Shown here in pieces: positions 37,192-47,674 of a DNA stretch of 64,000 bases. The stretch's first letter is position 1; every line of letters starts with the position of its first letter. The notes below the pieces were generated by a model, which had not been told where the DNA came from, ran no database searches, and saw only the letters and a program-made list of their open reading frames with translations. The stretch is from Epiperipatus broadwayi (Eukaryota > Onychophora > Udeonychophora > Euonychophora > Peripatidae), in contig JAQFVV010012400.1 of assembly GCA_028023455.1 (NCBI GenBank), positions 14,639,748-14,703,747 on the forward strand, read 5' to 3'. The position numbers were made by a program, and so were the translations under genes.

Positions 37192-37310
37192 GGGGCCACT
37201 GGCGGGGGGGGTTTAAAATTTGGGGGGGGGAATTTATTTTTTTTTTGGGGTTATTGGGGGGGGGGGGGGGGGGGGGGGGGGGTGGGGTTTTTCCAAAAAG
37301 GGGTATTAAA
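37192..37310. other. Anomalous G-rich/homopolymer tract, probable sequence error
   Basis: Runs of 8, 9, 4 and 27 G, mixed with T and A homopolymers, replace normal A+T-rich coding-like sequence. The largest run is 37256-37282. Penelope-like translation is readable on both sides (VREWFYLKK before, then DKISRKLSNFNIKTRD after) but not within. The region resembles low-quality consensus rather than natural DNA. Confidence 0.6.
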
Positions 37311-38244
37311 GGAATCACTGATAAAATCAGTAGAAAACTGTCTAATTTTAACATCAAGACTAGGGATTGTCTTTTATCTAGATTTAGGTAATCCCAGAAT
37401 AAAAAAATGTTCTTTTCCTGGGATCCCAGTATTTTATTCATTTATATATATATAAACTACAAAATGAAATGAATTCAGAACTTACTTTTCAGAAAATTAA
37501 CATTTTCTTTTTAAACCATGTCAGACTAGTGATTACATGTTTTAAAAAAAATTATTCCACTTTAGTTTATTTTAAGACTGATTTGGCAATTGAAATGTAA
37601 TACGAACATAAGAAACACAGACAATTTACACTTTTATCGCTGGGTCTAGTTCTAAGTTTGCTTATAAATAGTTCTGATACAAAAAGGATTTTGTTGGTGG
37701 TATGGATTCGAGACCATCTATTAATTTTATTGTATTTGTTTTTTCATGAGTTGCCTCAAAGATTTCGTACTCCTTGGAAATATTCTTTGCAAGTAACTGA
37801 CCTTTAGCTTCATGTTGAGTTTCTTTAGAAATATATTCATTTGTTTTTTGATTTGATATGCCAATTTCTCACAAAATGTCTGTTGTCTTTTGCTCTCAGT
37901 GTCACCCTCTTCCTCAGAGTTGAAATGTGAGTGTGATGAATCAGATTGTGATGCTTCAGAAGAGGAAAACCCAAGATGAATTATTATTCATTTTGCTGTA
38001 ACCAATAAGGCTGATTTACTTGGAAATGGTTGCAATTTGGTTTCTATTTTTTTTTTTAAATTTCTTTTATAATACATTTCACCAGTTTTTATATACTTCA
38101 ATAATCCAACCATAGCTTTTTACTTTCTCTTCTTTATTCTTAAAATTAGTGCTTTTGAACTTTTCTTGAAAAGATAGAATTTTTCTCAGAAAGTTCTTAT
38201 ATGATAAAAGAAAAAACTCCCTACTAAGTAAGAAGTGTTGTATC

Positions 38245-38628
38245 ATGACTGCAAAGAATTTGCAATCCAATTTTGATGGGTTTCAAATATCTTCTGATCA
38301 AATAGCCCAAGCAGTTTATAAAATTTCATGCCCAACCAATGGATGTAGAGCAGCATATTATGAGGAGACCAATGCCAACATTACAACAAGAACATCTCAA
38401 CATCATTATTTGTACAGGAGAGCTATAAATAACGATGAAAACAGATCCATATTCTTCGAGCACCAAAAAACACCAGGCCATGTGTTTGAACCCACTATGG
38501 CAAGGGTTCTATGCACGAGTAATGATATGAAACAAAAAAATAAAGAGGTGTGCTTTATTGCAAATGACAATTGTGCAATAAACCAGAAAGAATCATGCTT
38601 TGCAATCTCCAGAAAATGGTCATTATAA
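38245..38628 (+). pseudogene. GIY-YIG-like endonuclease fragment, second type
   Basis: An uninterrupted 127-residue frame runs opposite to the surrounding hAT pseudogene. It has VYKISCPTNGC where GIY-YIG domains of Penelope-like elements have VYKIxCxxC. AAYYEETNANITTRTSQHHY follows where YIGET...R...H is usual. IFFEHQKTPGHVFE then matches the EH...TGH block, and CFIANDNCAINQKESCFAIS lies at the end. The central Gly of YIG is replaced. The domain would cut DNA for retroelement insertion if active. It differs from the GIY-YIG at 40.8 kb, so it comes from another element. No RT lies next to it. Confidence 0.6.
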
Positions 38629-39582
38629 AATTTGCATAAATTTTACATAAACCACAGCTAAACTTTAGTTAAAAGTAGGCTATGATTATGGAGACTCAGG
38701 GTCTCTGAAAGCACTAAGCCATATAACTTTTTAATAAGATTGAGACAAGCTTGACTTTTTTGCGTAAAGCGCAATCTAAATTACTTACTACTCAAAGGTG
38801 AAGTAAAAAATGAGTATTTTAATTCTACTTCACATACTGGATTTTTCATATTATAGTCAATCATTGTTTTTTCAATTTGTGATTTTAACTGTAAAAATCA
38901 TTCTAACATGCCTACCAAACTGTTCCATCTAGTTTTAGAATCGAGTACTAGTCTTAAACTTTCTTGCTTCAATGAAGATTTAACATAATTCTGAAGAGTA
39001 TCACTTTTTAGGGGAGACTCAAACCCTTCACACAATTGTTCTAACTTTATTCATGATATTAGCTATGTTTAATGCACTGGAGAATGTCATCTCTGAGATC
39101 ACATTTTTGTTTCTTATCAGGATTGTTTTTAAAGCTTAGATTTGAATTGTAATTTTCCATTTCACCCTTTTCTAAATCTTCCTCACTGTCTTCAGTTGTT
39201 TATACTTCAATTACATCTCAGAATCATTCCATCTCTTATATAGAATGTCGCATATTGCAAGGCATATACTGTGGGCAGAGAAAAGCTGATGTTCACAATC
39301 AATCAACAGTCTGAATTTCACCATAACACTCACCGATCTATTACGGATGCAACTATATGATACACTGCTGATAATTTAAACTCCAATAACTTCAGTTTTA
39401 CTTCTTCAATCATTTTCTCAGCATTTATTCTACCATCAATAGCAATCATTTCTAGGTTCTAAAATTTGTATTTATCTTGATGAACATTGATATTTAAATA
39501 ACATGTGTTTTAAGGGATGAATATTCATCTAGAGAAAGGCAGAATCTCTTATCATTTTTAAAAAATTGTTCAGTTTCTTTTA

Positions 39583-39857
39583 TTATATTTTCTTTTAAAC
39601 AAATCAATAATTTTATATAGCGCGATGTTTTTTATAAACAATAATATTTAAACAGCATTAAACTGTTGCACATGCGCTTTGGATTTTTAAATATAAAATG
39701 AATGAATACTAACACTTTAACCACATGATAAAGTCTTTGGAAAAGATAGAATGCCGTGGTTGAAGTGTTAGTATTCATTCATTTTATATTTAAAAATCCA
39801 AAGCGCATGTGCAACAGTTTAATGCTGTTTAAATATTATTGTTTATATTTTCTTTTA
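39583..39857. mobile_element. Near-perfect 92-bp hairpin in a ~245-bp insertion
   Basis: The left arm (39633-39724) and right arm (39756-39847) are reverse complements at 91 of 92 positions, with a 31-bp loop. TTATATTTTCTTTTA occurs at 39583-39597 and 39843-39857 and may be a target duplication, though it is A+T-rich and overlaps the right arm by 5 bp. No coding sequence. It sits inside an eroded hAT pseudogene. The arms are far better preserved than the host sequence, so the insertion is young. Confidence 0.85.
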
Positions 39858-40264
39858 TAATACATTGTTTATACACTAATTGCATAACATGATTGGGATT
39901 TTTAGGAAGAAGCAAACTTTTTTCACTGAATTCTTGGAGGAATAAATTCATTTTTAGATATGGTATTGATACAAAATCCATCTATAGCTACAAGCTTTGC
40001 AATGATTTATTCTTCTGTGCCTTTCTTTAAAAAACTAAACAATGTTGGCTGAGAATAAAAATTTTTTGAACATTTCAGTGAACTTTCTACAGATTCATCC
40101 CATGCAGAATGTTTGAGGTTACAATCATTTGCCAATGTACACTTCTCAATAGAATGTTTAGTTTTTAAATGCCAAAGCAAGCTATTTGTAGAAAAAACTC
40201 TACATTTAAACATTGCACCACAATGACTACACTTTGCTTTTTCATAATTATTACATTTAATAAA

Positions 40265-40780
40265 GTATTTCTAGGCCAATGTTTTTGACATCTCCAATGT
40301 CACAAAATATTTTAAAAAATATATATATGAAAAGCAGCTTAATTGCAAAAGGATCTTTCAAGAAAAAATGACATGTATAATCATGAATATGTATGAAAGC
40401 TCAAGTCGATTCAGTCAAGAGGAATCTTGAGTTGAGACTTGAGAAATGATGATGATGACATTACAGAGAAAATTAAAAAAAGGCTTGCTTTTCATTTTAT
40501 GTTATATATATAATATTGCAAATGAAATGTATGAAAATAAATATTTTTCTAAATTAAAGTAATACACATCTTTATTGCTGATGATCTCAAATTATGAAGA
40601 AACTATTTATCTTGCCAGCACATGATGGTCATATATATATATATATATGTTTAAGACTGTAAGTATTGATTATTGAAGTTAGTAATTCAGATAGGGATAA
40701 ATCTCACAGCCAGGAAGCATTTCTTAATCAATACTATTTTTTCCACTGGCAAAAAAAAAAAAAAAGATTTTTTCCATGAA
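40265..40780. other. Unannotated junction between hAT and Penelope sequence
   Basis: A+T-rich, with (TA)n runs near 40320 and 40633-40648 and an A15 run near 40751-40766. The border of the hAT insertion presumably lies here. No inverted terminus or target duplication could be assigned. Confidence 0.35.
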
Positions 40781-40794
40781 CTTAAAGTTAGAAT

Positions 40795-41105
40795 AGAGAG
40801 GTTATAAAATTCCACATTTAAAGTGCTCAGGAAGCTATGTAGGTCAGTCTAATAGATGAATTAATGTCAAAATTAATGAACATTCAAATGCCTTTAATCA
40901 AAAGTTAAATACATCAGCTTTTATTTCACATTTTTTAGAAATTGGTCACAAACCTGATTCTTATAATACTAAAGTAATTGCTAATTTGGAAAAGTATGAA
41001 TTGAGAACCAAGAGAGAGGTGATTGAAATATTAAAAAGACCAACTGGTTTAAATAGAGGCGATGAAACACAACATATTTCAGCCTTATGGAGACCATTTA
41101 TTTTA
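40795..41105 (+). pseudogene. Penelope-like GIY-YIG endonuclease domain
   Basis: The plus strand reads GYKIPHLKCSGSYVGQSNR, then one stop, then INVKINEHSNAFNQKLNTSA, FISHFLEIGHKPDSYNTKVI, ANLEKYELRTKREVIEILKR and ALWRPFI. This carries the GIY-YIG core, a catalytic-type Arg after YVGQ, the conserved EH and IGHK blocks and the late Glu region. It is the C-terminal nuclease of Penelope-like elements, which nicks target DNA. It lies ~3.3 kb downstream of the RT at 35.4-37.4 kb on the same strand and may be its separated 3' half. Tandem copies of the element's tail follow directly. Confidence 0.8.
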
Positions 41106-41956
41106 TCTTTTTTTTTAATATCAACTTAAAAACAATTAATGATGAAACTGAAGAAAATAAACATTTTGTTAATTCGCATATTCTGAATGCTGAACTATTT
41201 CATGCTCAATCTCATTCTTTTCTCACACTCAATCTCATTACTATTTGGGATCTAACAGTTTTTCTTTGAAAAGTTAACCTTGACAATGGCGAATGCTATT
41301 TCATCGAAACATTGGGATGTAAGCAAAAATAACACACGGTTTAACCCAAAAACTACTTTGTTTACACACATATATATAAGCATTAAATTAAACATAGCTC
41401 AATGTGTATGTAAACAAAGGGTATAAATCACCCTCTTCAGACTATGAATTAAGAGCACTATACATGTTGAACAAAGATTCTTGAATTCTGATATTTGTAA
41501 TCATAACTTTTGTCAATATTGTTGTAATTCAAAATGGAAATTAATATATCAGCCAGATGGAATATGACACTTAATAATTATTAAACTAATCTCTCCTTTA
41601 ACACATTGATTAACTATTTGAGATCTAATGGTTTTTCTTTGAAAAGTTAACCTTGACAATGGTGGATGCTATTTCATTGAAATATTGGGAAGTAAGCAAA
41701 AATAACACATGGTTTAATCCGAAAACTACTTTGTTTACACCCCCCCTACATATAAGCATTAAATTAAACATAGCTCAATGTAAACAAAGGAATAAATCAC
41801 CCTCCTCAGGCTATGAATTAAGAGCACTCTACATGTTGAATAGAATAAATCTGTTCTTGGAACTCTGATATTTATAATCATACTTTTGTCAACATTGTTG
41901 TAATTCAAAATGAAATTAATATATCAGCCAGATGGAATATGACACTTAATAGTTAT

Positions 41957-43086
41957 TAAACTAAGGTTCTTCCGTATTTGCCAACCGATGATGTATTGCC
42001 CTGAAGCCATATCAGTCTGACCTTGCGATCTTTAAGATAACGTCTCCAAGTGATTTACAGACAAATGCAATAGCTAAAATTTGTCCGCAGATCACGTGGA
42101 CCCGGCACGTTAAAGATTGCAACATCAGACTGATATGGCTTCAGGGCAATATGTCATCAGTTGGCAAATACAAAAAAAAATGGAAAAAAAAATGTACATG
42201 CATGCATCAAAATAATTTAGAAATTAAAAGTAATTAATATAATAATAATTGTATAATTATTATAGTAATTCTATAATTGCAGAAATATGTACATATTTTT
42301 TTTTTAATTTAAAATAAATATACAAATAAAGAACACTTTTCCCGATTTAATGCGAATCTGGCATTTTAATTAAAACAGTCTAACAAAAAAAAAATTAAAA
42401 AAAAATTATATCAGACATTGTATTACTCTCATAGCTGTAATTTTTATAATTGCCAATGAATTTACGAAAAAAAAATTTCTGTATGATATAATTCAGAAAT
42501 TAAACAGGTTCTAGTCTAAAAAAAAACTATATTATAATTTATAAAACCACCCTATATTATGCTCAATTATAAAATACAGCCGTAGTGCTGGAATTGGCGG
42601 GGGTTGGTCTCTGATGTTTTTGACGAGCCAAAGGCTCGGAGTACACCTATATCAGACATTGTATTACTCCCATAGCTATAATTTTTATAATTGCCGATGA
42701 ATTTACGGAAAAAAAATTTCTGTATGATATAATTCAGAAATTAAAAATAAAATTAATTAATTGTAATTTTTATAATTGCAGAATAATTTACAAAATAATA
42801 TACATCAAAATGGCATTATTTATTAAAAACAAAAATGAAAATTACTTACAAATAGCGTCCATTGCGGTGGACTAGTAGCAAAAGACAGACAAATGACAAA
42901 ATTTCCCAAGGCTCTCTCCGATTTTTAAATCTCGCGGGTCAAAAAAATCCAAAAATTGGATTAATCATGTCAGTGTCTTGGTTGACATGACAACGTTGTC
43001 ATGCAAAAATCGACGATGTCTACCGGAAGGGAAATCGGTAAGTATAATACGTCATCGGTTGAATAATCTGTAACTACCTAAACTAA
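41957..43086. mobile_element. Non-autonomous hAT-like element, 1114 bp, 8-bp target duplication
   Basis: TAAACTAA stands at 41957-41964 and 43079-43086, and removal of the DNA between restores the Penelope tail repeat. The ends are imperfect inverted repeats (GGT...CAACCGATGA.GTATT). The left end also has a second inverted copy, so that 41974-42035 and 42110-42171 form a hairpin with 56 of 62 bases paired. A 97-bp direct repeat lies inside at 42408-42504 and 42649-42745. No transposase frame. An 8-bp duplication is characteristic of hAT elements, but the termini are not a textbook hAT sequence. Confidence 0.75.
42408..42745. repeat. 97-bp direct repeat inside the 1.1-kb element
   Basis: Two copies (42408-42504 and 42649-42745) start ATATCAGACATTGTATTACT and end with ATTCAGAAATTAAA, with only a few differences. 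They are separated by 144 bp that includes a G+C-richer block (GGCGGGGGTTGGTC) near 42597. Confidence 0.9.
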
Positions 43087-43257
43087 TAATCAAGTACATA
43101 AGGTTAAAGACAGAATCCTTTAACATATTGATTAACTATTTGAGGAATGGGTTTTTTCTTTGAAAAGTTAACCATGACAATGATGGATGCTATTTCATCA
43201 AAATGTTGGGAAGTAAAAATAATACATGGTTTAATCCAAAAACTACTTTGTTTACAT

Positions 43258-43290
<33 letters not shown>

Positions 43291-43575
43291 AGCATCAAAT
43301 AAACATAGCTCAGTGTGTATGTAACAAAAGGTATAAATCACCCTCCTCAGGCTATGAATTAAGAGCACTCTACATGTTGAACAAAGGATCAAGAATAGAA
43401 TGAATCTATCTATTCTTGGAATTCTAACATTTGTAAGCATACTTTTGTCAACACTTGTAATTCAAAATGAAATTAATATTATATATCAGCCAGATGGAAT
43501 ATGACACTTAATAATTATTAAACTAATAATCAGGTACATAATGTTAGAGACATAATCCCTCCTTTAACACATTAA

Positions 43576-46500
43576 TTATAATAATTAAATAAGATTTAAT
43601 ATGTAAACCTTAAATTACGCATATATATTGTAACATGATGAAAAATGATGATTCTGGGGAGATGATCAATCTAATCTGAATAAAACATAACCTGATCAGT
43701 GGTTGCCATTTTGTAATGGACTATTGATTATAATATGGAATGATAATATAAAAAAAAACAACTTTACTATGTCTCAGAATTGAGATGTCATTCATAATAA
43801 TATAGAACTAGCCTAAATATGGAATGTCATTTTATAAAAGCCCCAAAGTTGATTTGGCATTTTGTAATAATTGCCACAAGTACATGATCATTGGCTAGTA
43901 TTGGGTAGCTACTTCCTCACAATAATGATGGATTTTCTATCGCACTACCTCTCTACATTTGTTCAGTCAACATTTGTCATAAAGAAATTTCCTTAAGATT
44001 TATATTCTTTATCACAGAGCAAAAACATGCATAAATAAATACTCCATTGCAACCTGTGTAAAATTATCTAGCACAGTTATTGATCACATTAGGTGATAAT
44101 GATATTTCCCATATATAATTATTTAAATTGTCCACTACACTATCATAAAATACTAACAATCTCTATTAAAATCTAATTTATTCAGATTATATTTAAAACT
44201 AAATAAAGCAAACTAGATCATTGCCTCAGACATCAAATCTATTTACAATTCCAAAGTAAGCTGCAATAAGCAGCGAAACCATACATCATCACCCTAAACA
44301 ATGATGTATGATTAAGACACATATTTGATTGATAATTGAATAAAACTAAATTCGAATCAATAAATAACTGAATTCCAACATAGTAATGCAAATTTACTTT
44401 AATATTCAATGACATTCTATTTAAATCAACTAGTTTATAAATAATTATAATTACATTTTGAGAATGTTTTCTAAACTACACAATATTTATAATGTTTAAA
44501 TGAAATAAACCTTTGTTCAACTTTATATCTATTTTAATAAAATATTAAATATAATATAAACATTTCATTCATGCCCTACATTATTAGATCAGCATGCAAT
44601 AATTGTTTCAGTTATATTCTAAATTGAAATACTCCACAAGAATACCGTAGGTTTCTATTGGATATTTACTAACTTACATTCACTGATATTACTCATCTAT
44701 ATAAATCTCCAATCAATCAATTATAAAAATAGATTTTATAACAATTAAACTATATATAATGATAAGTGGCAATTATCCAAGCCAATGGTAATATTCAGTT
44801 ATACTAGTTAATGAAATTTATGATCCCCACTTCAAAGAAATTTAAAGGTCATTAAAGCAGATCAGTTTGATTAATGATAACATAAACATCTATTAAGATT
44901 TTTGTAACCGAACAAGATAAGCGAATAAGTAATCAACTCTGAACTAATGAAATTATTTCCACCAGTACTATTGACTTAAATAAGCAAACAAGTATTTCAA
45001 TATAATGATAAATATCACATTTATATCCAATCGAATTTAATAATTTATAAAATATACATATATCTAATTCTATTTCACTTATCAAAATGGGTTATCAAAT
45101 TTTAAGTACCAAAGTTATCTTGCACATTCAAAAGAAATAATTAGACAGATTCATCGGATTTTAAGTCAACTCTAAATTTATTGGTTTGTAATAAAAATTT
45201 ATAATAGTAATAATAAAAATATAATAGAACAAACAATCGATGTTTGCAATTGACTAAAATCAATAAAAATAAAATCTATGTATACGGAACTCCAAAAATG
45301 TGTTGAAAGACAATAATACCATACATAAAACAGAAGGAGAGATTTTAAATATCTTCCTGAGATTTTAAATAGCATATACCATGATAAAAAAAAATGTGAT
45401 CAAATAAAAATTGATTTCTATTAATTCATTAATATAATCTCTAAATAATTAAACAAACATAAAAAAAAAATGTTATATTTAAACCCTTTTCTATCTGAAT
45501 CTCCAAGTTAAATCTTGAGCATACAAAAAAAAATTAAATATTTGAAAACATCAGGTTGTATTAACTTATATTATCAGATAAGAGTTTAAATAATAAGAAT
45601 CTCTCTGACCTTTTCATTGCATGAATTCTATCATACCCATATATATACTATTTAGCTATGTTTTTAAAATAAAATTAAGCACTCCTTTTCTTTTAACAAT
45701 ATATATATATACACACATAGAAATCATACCATCTAAGTGAAAGTCTGACATTTTCACTCATTATCCACAGATCCATCATAGCTTCTGGGTCTTTATTTCT
45801 GATTCTAAAGTGTAGAGATGATTTTCCTTTAAGTAGAGAAGATAACGTGGATTTGAATCCAATTATTTTCACATTTAAATTTTGATATTTTCTTTTAAAC
45901 ATATAAATATATCCAAGCATTTAAAATGATAGATACTTATTCGATGCAAAATCACATATCACTGGTTTTATTTTTTCCTTTTTCATTGATAATAATATGC
46001 AAAGAGAATTCCTTTAATGACACAAGAATAAATACTAGCTTTTTTTTCCAAATTACAAAAGTGAAGTTTAAATTGCTTAATATCACACGTAAGTTGGGTT
46101 AGTCGATCTTGTAAAATTCCCTGATCTGAAATGTGATATCCATAGACATACAATGGGGTTTATATCCATCACAAATAAATAAATGAAATTCTAGATTTTA
46201 ACCATGAAATATTTTTATATAGCTGATCTGAAATATAATGCATTTTGATAGGTTTTCTTTCTTTTACATTTTTGCTATTTCCTTTGGAACTTCATCAGTA
46301 AACTGCCCCAATTGATAGTTTTATAAATTAATCACTTAAACAATAAAATTTAATAAATTTTTAAAGACAAATCTAAAACATCCATTCTGGCAGCAACAAA
46401 ATTACACGAACTCAAATGACATCATCTTCCTTCGATTTATAAGATATTCTTGATGATATTACTGTTGTCATGAGGACTGTCGGAAATCACTCAAATTTCA

Positions 46501-47088
46501 CTCGATGGGGAACAAATTGTTCAAGAAAATTTGCCTCCAATTAGTAAGTGAAATAAAAATTTTAAAATCATTGGATATAGTAAAAATAAAATCCTGTTCT
46601 ACAAGTTCAGTATTATTTTTTATTTTAAACCAAAATAAAGAATTTTCGTAGTATAATTCTAATACATTTTAATGGATATAAATATTTTTACATATGTTTT
46701 TTAATAATATTTTTTTTTAATATAACTAATTTATGACAAACAAAATATTTAATTTTGTAAAATGTTTCTATGGTGATTGTAATAACAGGAATTGAAATGT
46801 GTAATAATAATAATATTGATTCTCTTCAAGTGATTTTTATTTATTTTTTGATCCACTTAACTATTTCCAAAATCTATTTATTTATTCACCCGTCTATATT
46901 TTTCTCTGAAATTGATCACAACAGATTTATAAATTGATACTAAATGTTAATAATAAATAAGAATGGTGTTTGAATAATATAATTGCCATAGTTACGTGGT
47001 TATTATTAATACTTTAACACCTCCATTATCCATAGCTCAAGTGAAATAAAAATTAAACAAGACTAACAAACTTCTTTATTTTTATTTT
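43576..47088. other. Unannotated A+T-rich sequence
   Basis: No gene or repeat family recognised over 3.5 kb. The block at 46380-46545 is somewhat less A+T-rich and ends with a good 5' splice-site-like GTAAGT, but no protein signature supports an exon. Confidence 0.4.
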
Positions 47089-47290
47089 TTAAATACTGTG
47101 ACATACAACACCAATCTGGTTACTTACAATATATATAGATAAATTAATATTTTTGGGAATAAGCCGTGTATTATTTTGCATTACAATCCGATATTTCGAT
47201 GGATTAGCAACCGCCACTATCAAGGTTAACTTTTGCTTTATTCCCAAAAATACTAATTTATTTACATCATACAACTGTGAAAACATTTTA
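47089..47290 (-). repeat. Diverged Penelope-like tail copy
   Basis: On the minus strand, AAAAGTTAACCTTGATAGTG and the frame with ANPSKYRIVMQNNTRLIPKN parallel the tail repeats at 41.3-43.5 kb (AISLKYWEVSKNNTWFNPKT). It is a single, older copy in the opposite orientation. No RT or GIY-YIG adjoins it. Confidence 0.6.
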
Positions 47291-47484
47291 AATATAATAT
47301 TATATATATATTGAAACAGTCAGATTTATCCATCTGCCTGTTGCATGTATTTGATCCCTACATCTATCTATATACCAGGTTTAAACCCTCTCAGAGTACC
47401 CATTTAAACAATGTTAAATTACTATATATGCAAAATCATGTATATATATATGCAAACGATATGTCTGTAATTTAATAGTATACG

Positions 47485-47674
47485 TATATATTACAGATAT
47501 GTATCCATTTTATAAATATTTCTAATTTAAGAAATATTTTAGTTTAAATTATTTGGCCAATTTTATTGTTATGTTATTGGTATATTACAGATATGTATAT
47601 TCATTTTATAAATATTTCTAGTTTAAGAAATATTTTGGTTAATTTATTTAGCTAATTTTATTGTTGTATTATTG
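47485..47674. repeat. Tandem duplication, 94-bp unit
   Basis: ATTACAGATATGTAT begins at 47490 and 47584. Both copies continue with CATTTTATAAATATTTCTA, GTTTAAGAAATATTTT or near variants, and TTTTATTGTT. They differ by about 10 percent. Confidence 0.85.

Larger units (their letters stand above)
35400..37440 (+). pseudogene. Penelope-like element, reverse transcriptase region
   Basis: The broken plus-strand frame follows a Penelope-like RT. The N-terminal block is VKKLSNRQLSSKEISLLEKS then YVLAPK (35445-35535). Next are KEDSIVIIPEAKGNSTNVL (36095-36150), LKFYDLPKINKPEVPLQPT and IGSPTYALTRYLAQ (36320-36430), LSIGSPLS (~36690-36715), and the catalytic box RYVDDTFIIW (36784-36813), then LLILVYRKSTHTNRYLNFNS (36948-37007). 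These enzymes reverse-transcribe at exposed DNA ends. Stops, a frame change near 36900, a 374-bp insertion and a G-rich tract interrupt it. The GIY-YIG endonuclease expected next is missing here but a matching one lies at 40.8 kb on the same strand. Confidence 0.85.
37690..40265 (-). pseudogene. hAT transposase pseudogene (BED-type), interrupted
   Basis: On the minus strand the order is that of a BED-finger hAT. CRVFSTNSLLWHLKTKH is at ~40160-40205, a BED finger half. LVAIDGFCINTISKNEFIPP is at ~39925-39985. LSLDEYSSLKTHVI is at ~39510. A charged linker precedes VRTIVRRFESPLKSDTLQNY and LVLDSKTRWNSLVGML, near 38920-39050. The last pieces (KEYEIFEATHEKTNTIKL and GLESIPPTKS near 37690-37770) fit the start of the C-terminal dimerisation domain. 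Stops and frameshifts are frequent. A 245-bp hairpin insertion (39598-39842) and a plus-strand GIY-YIG fragment (38245-38628) split it. It separates Penelope RT from Penelope GIY-YIG, so it may itself have inserted into that element. Confidence 0.75.
41226..43575 (+). repeat. Three tandem copies of the Penelope-like element tail
   Basis: GAAAAGTTAACC recurs at 41268, 41641 and 43162. Each is followed by TGACAATGG(C/T)G(A/G)ATGCTATT or a variant, GGTTTAA(C/T)CC.AAAACTAC, TTTGTTTACA, ATCACCCTC(T/C)TCAG.CTATG and ATATCAGCCAGATGGAATAT. Copies 1 and 2 are 373 bp apart. After removing the 1.1-kb insertion, copies 2 and 3 are ~398 bp apart. A partial fourth start (CCTCCTTTAACACATTAATT) ends the array near 43575. 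Tandem terminal repeats are typical of Penelope-like elements (pLTR arrangement). Short frames such as KNNTWFNPKTTLFT recur in each copy. Confidence 0.75.

Noticed and set aside
43257-43290. Coding meaning of the THTHTYIYIYK peptide
   Set aside because: It is an (AC)n(AT)n microsatellite inside a Penelope tail copy.
46380-46545. Host gene exon ending in GTAAGT
   Set aside because: The splice-like site stands alone. The translation has no family signature and no partner exon was seen.
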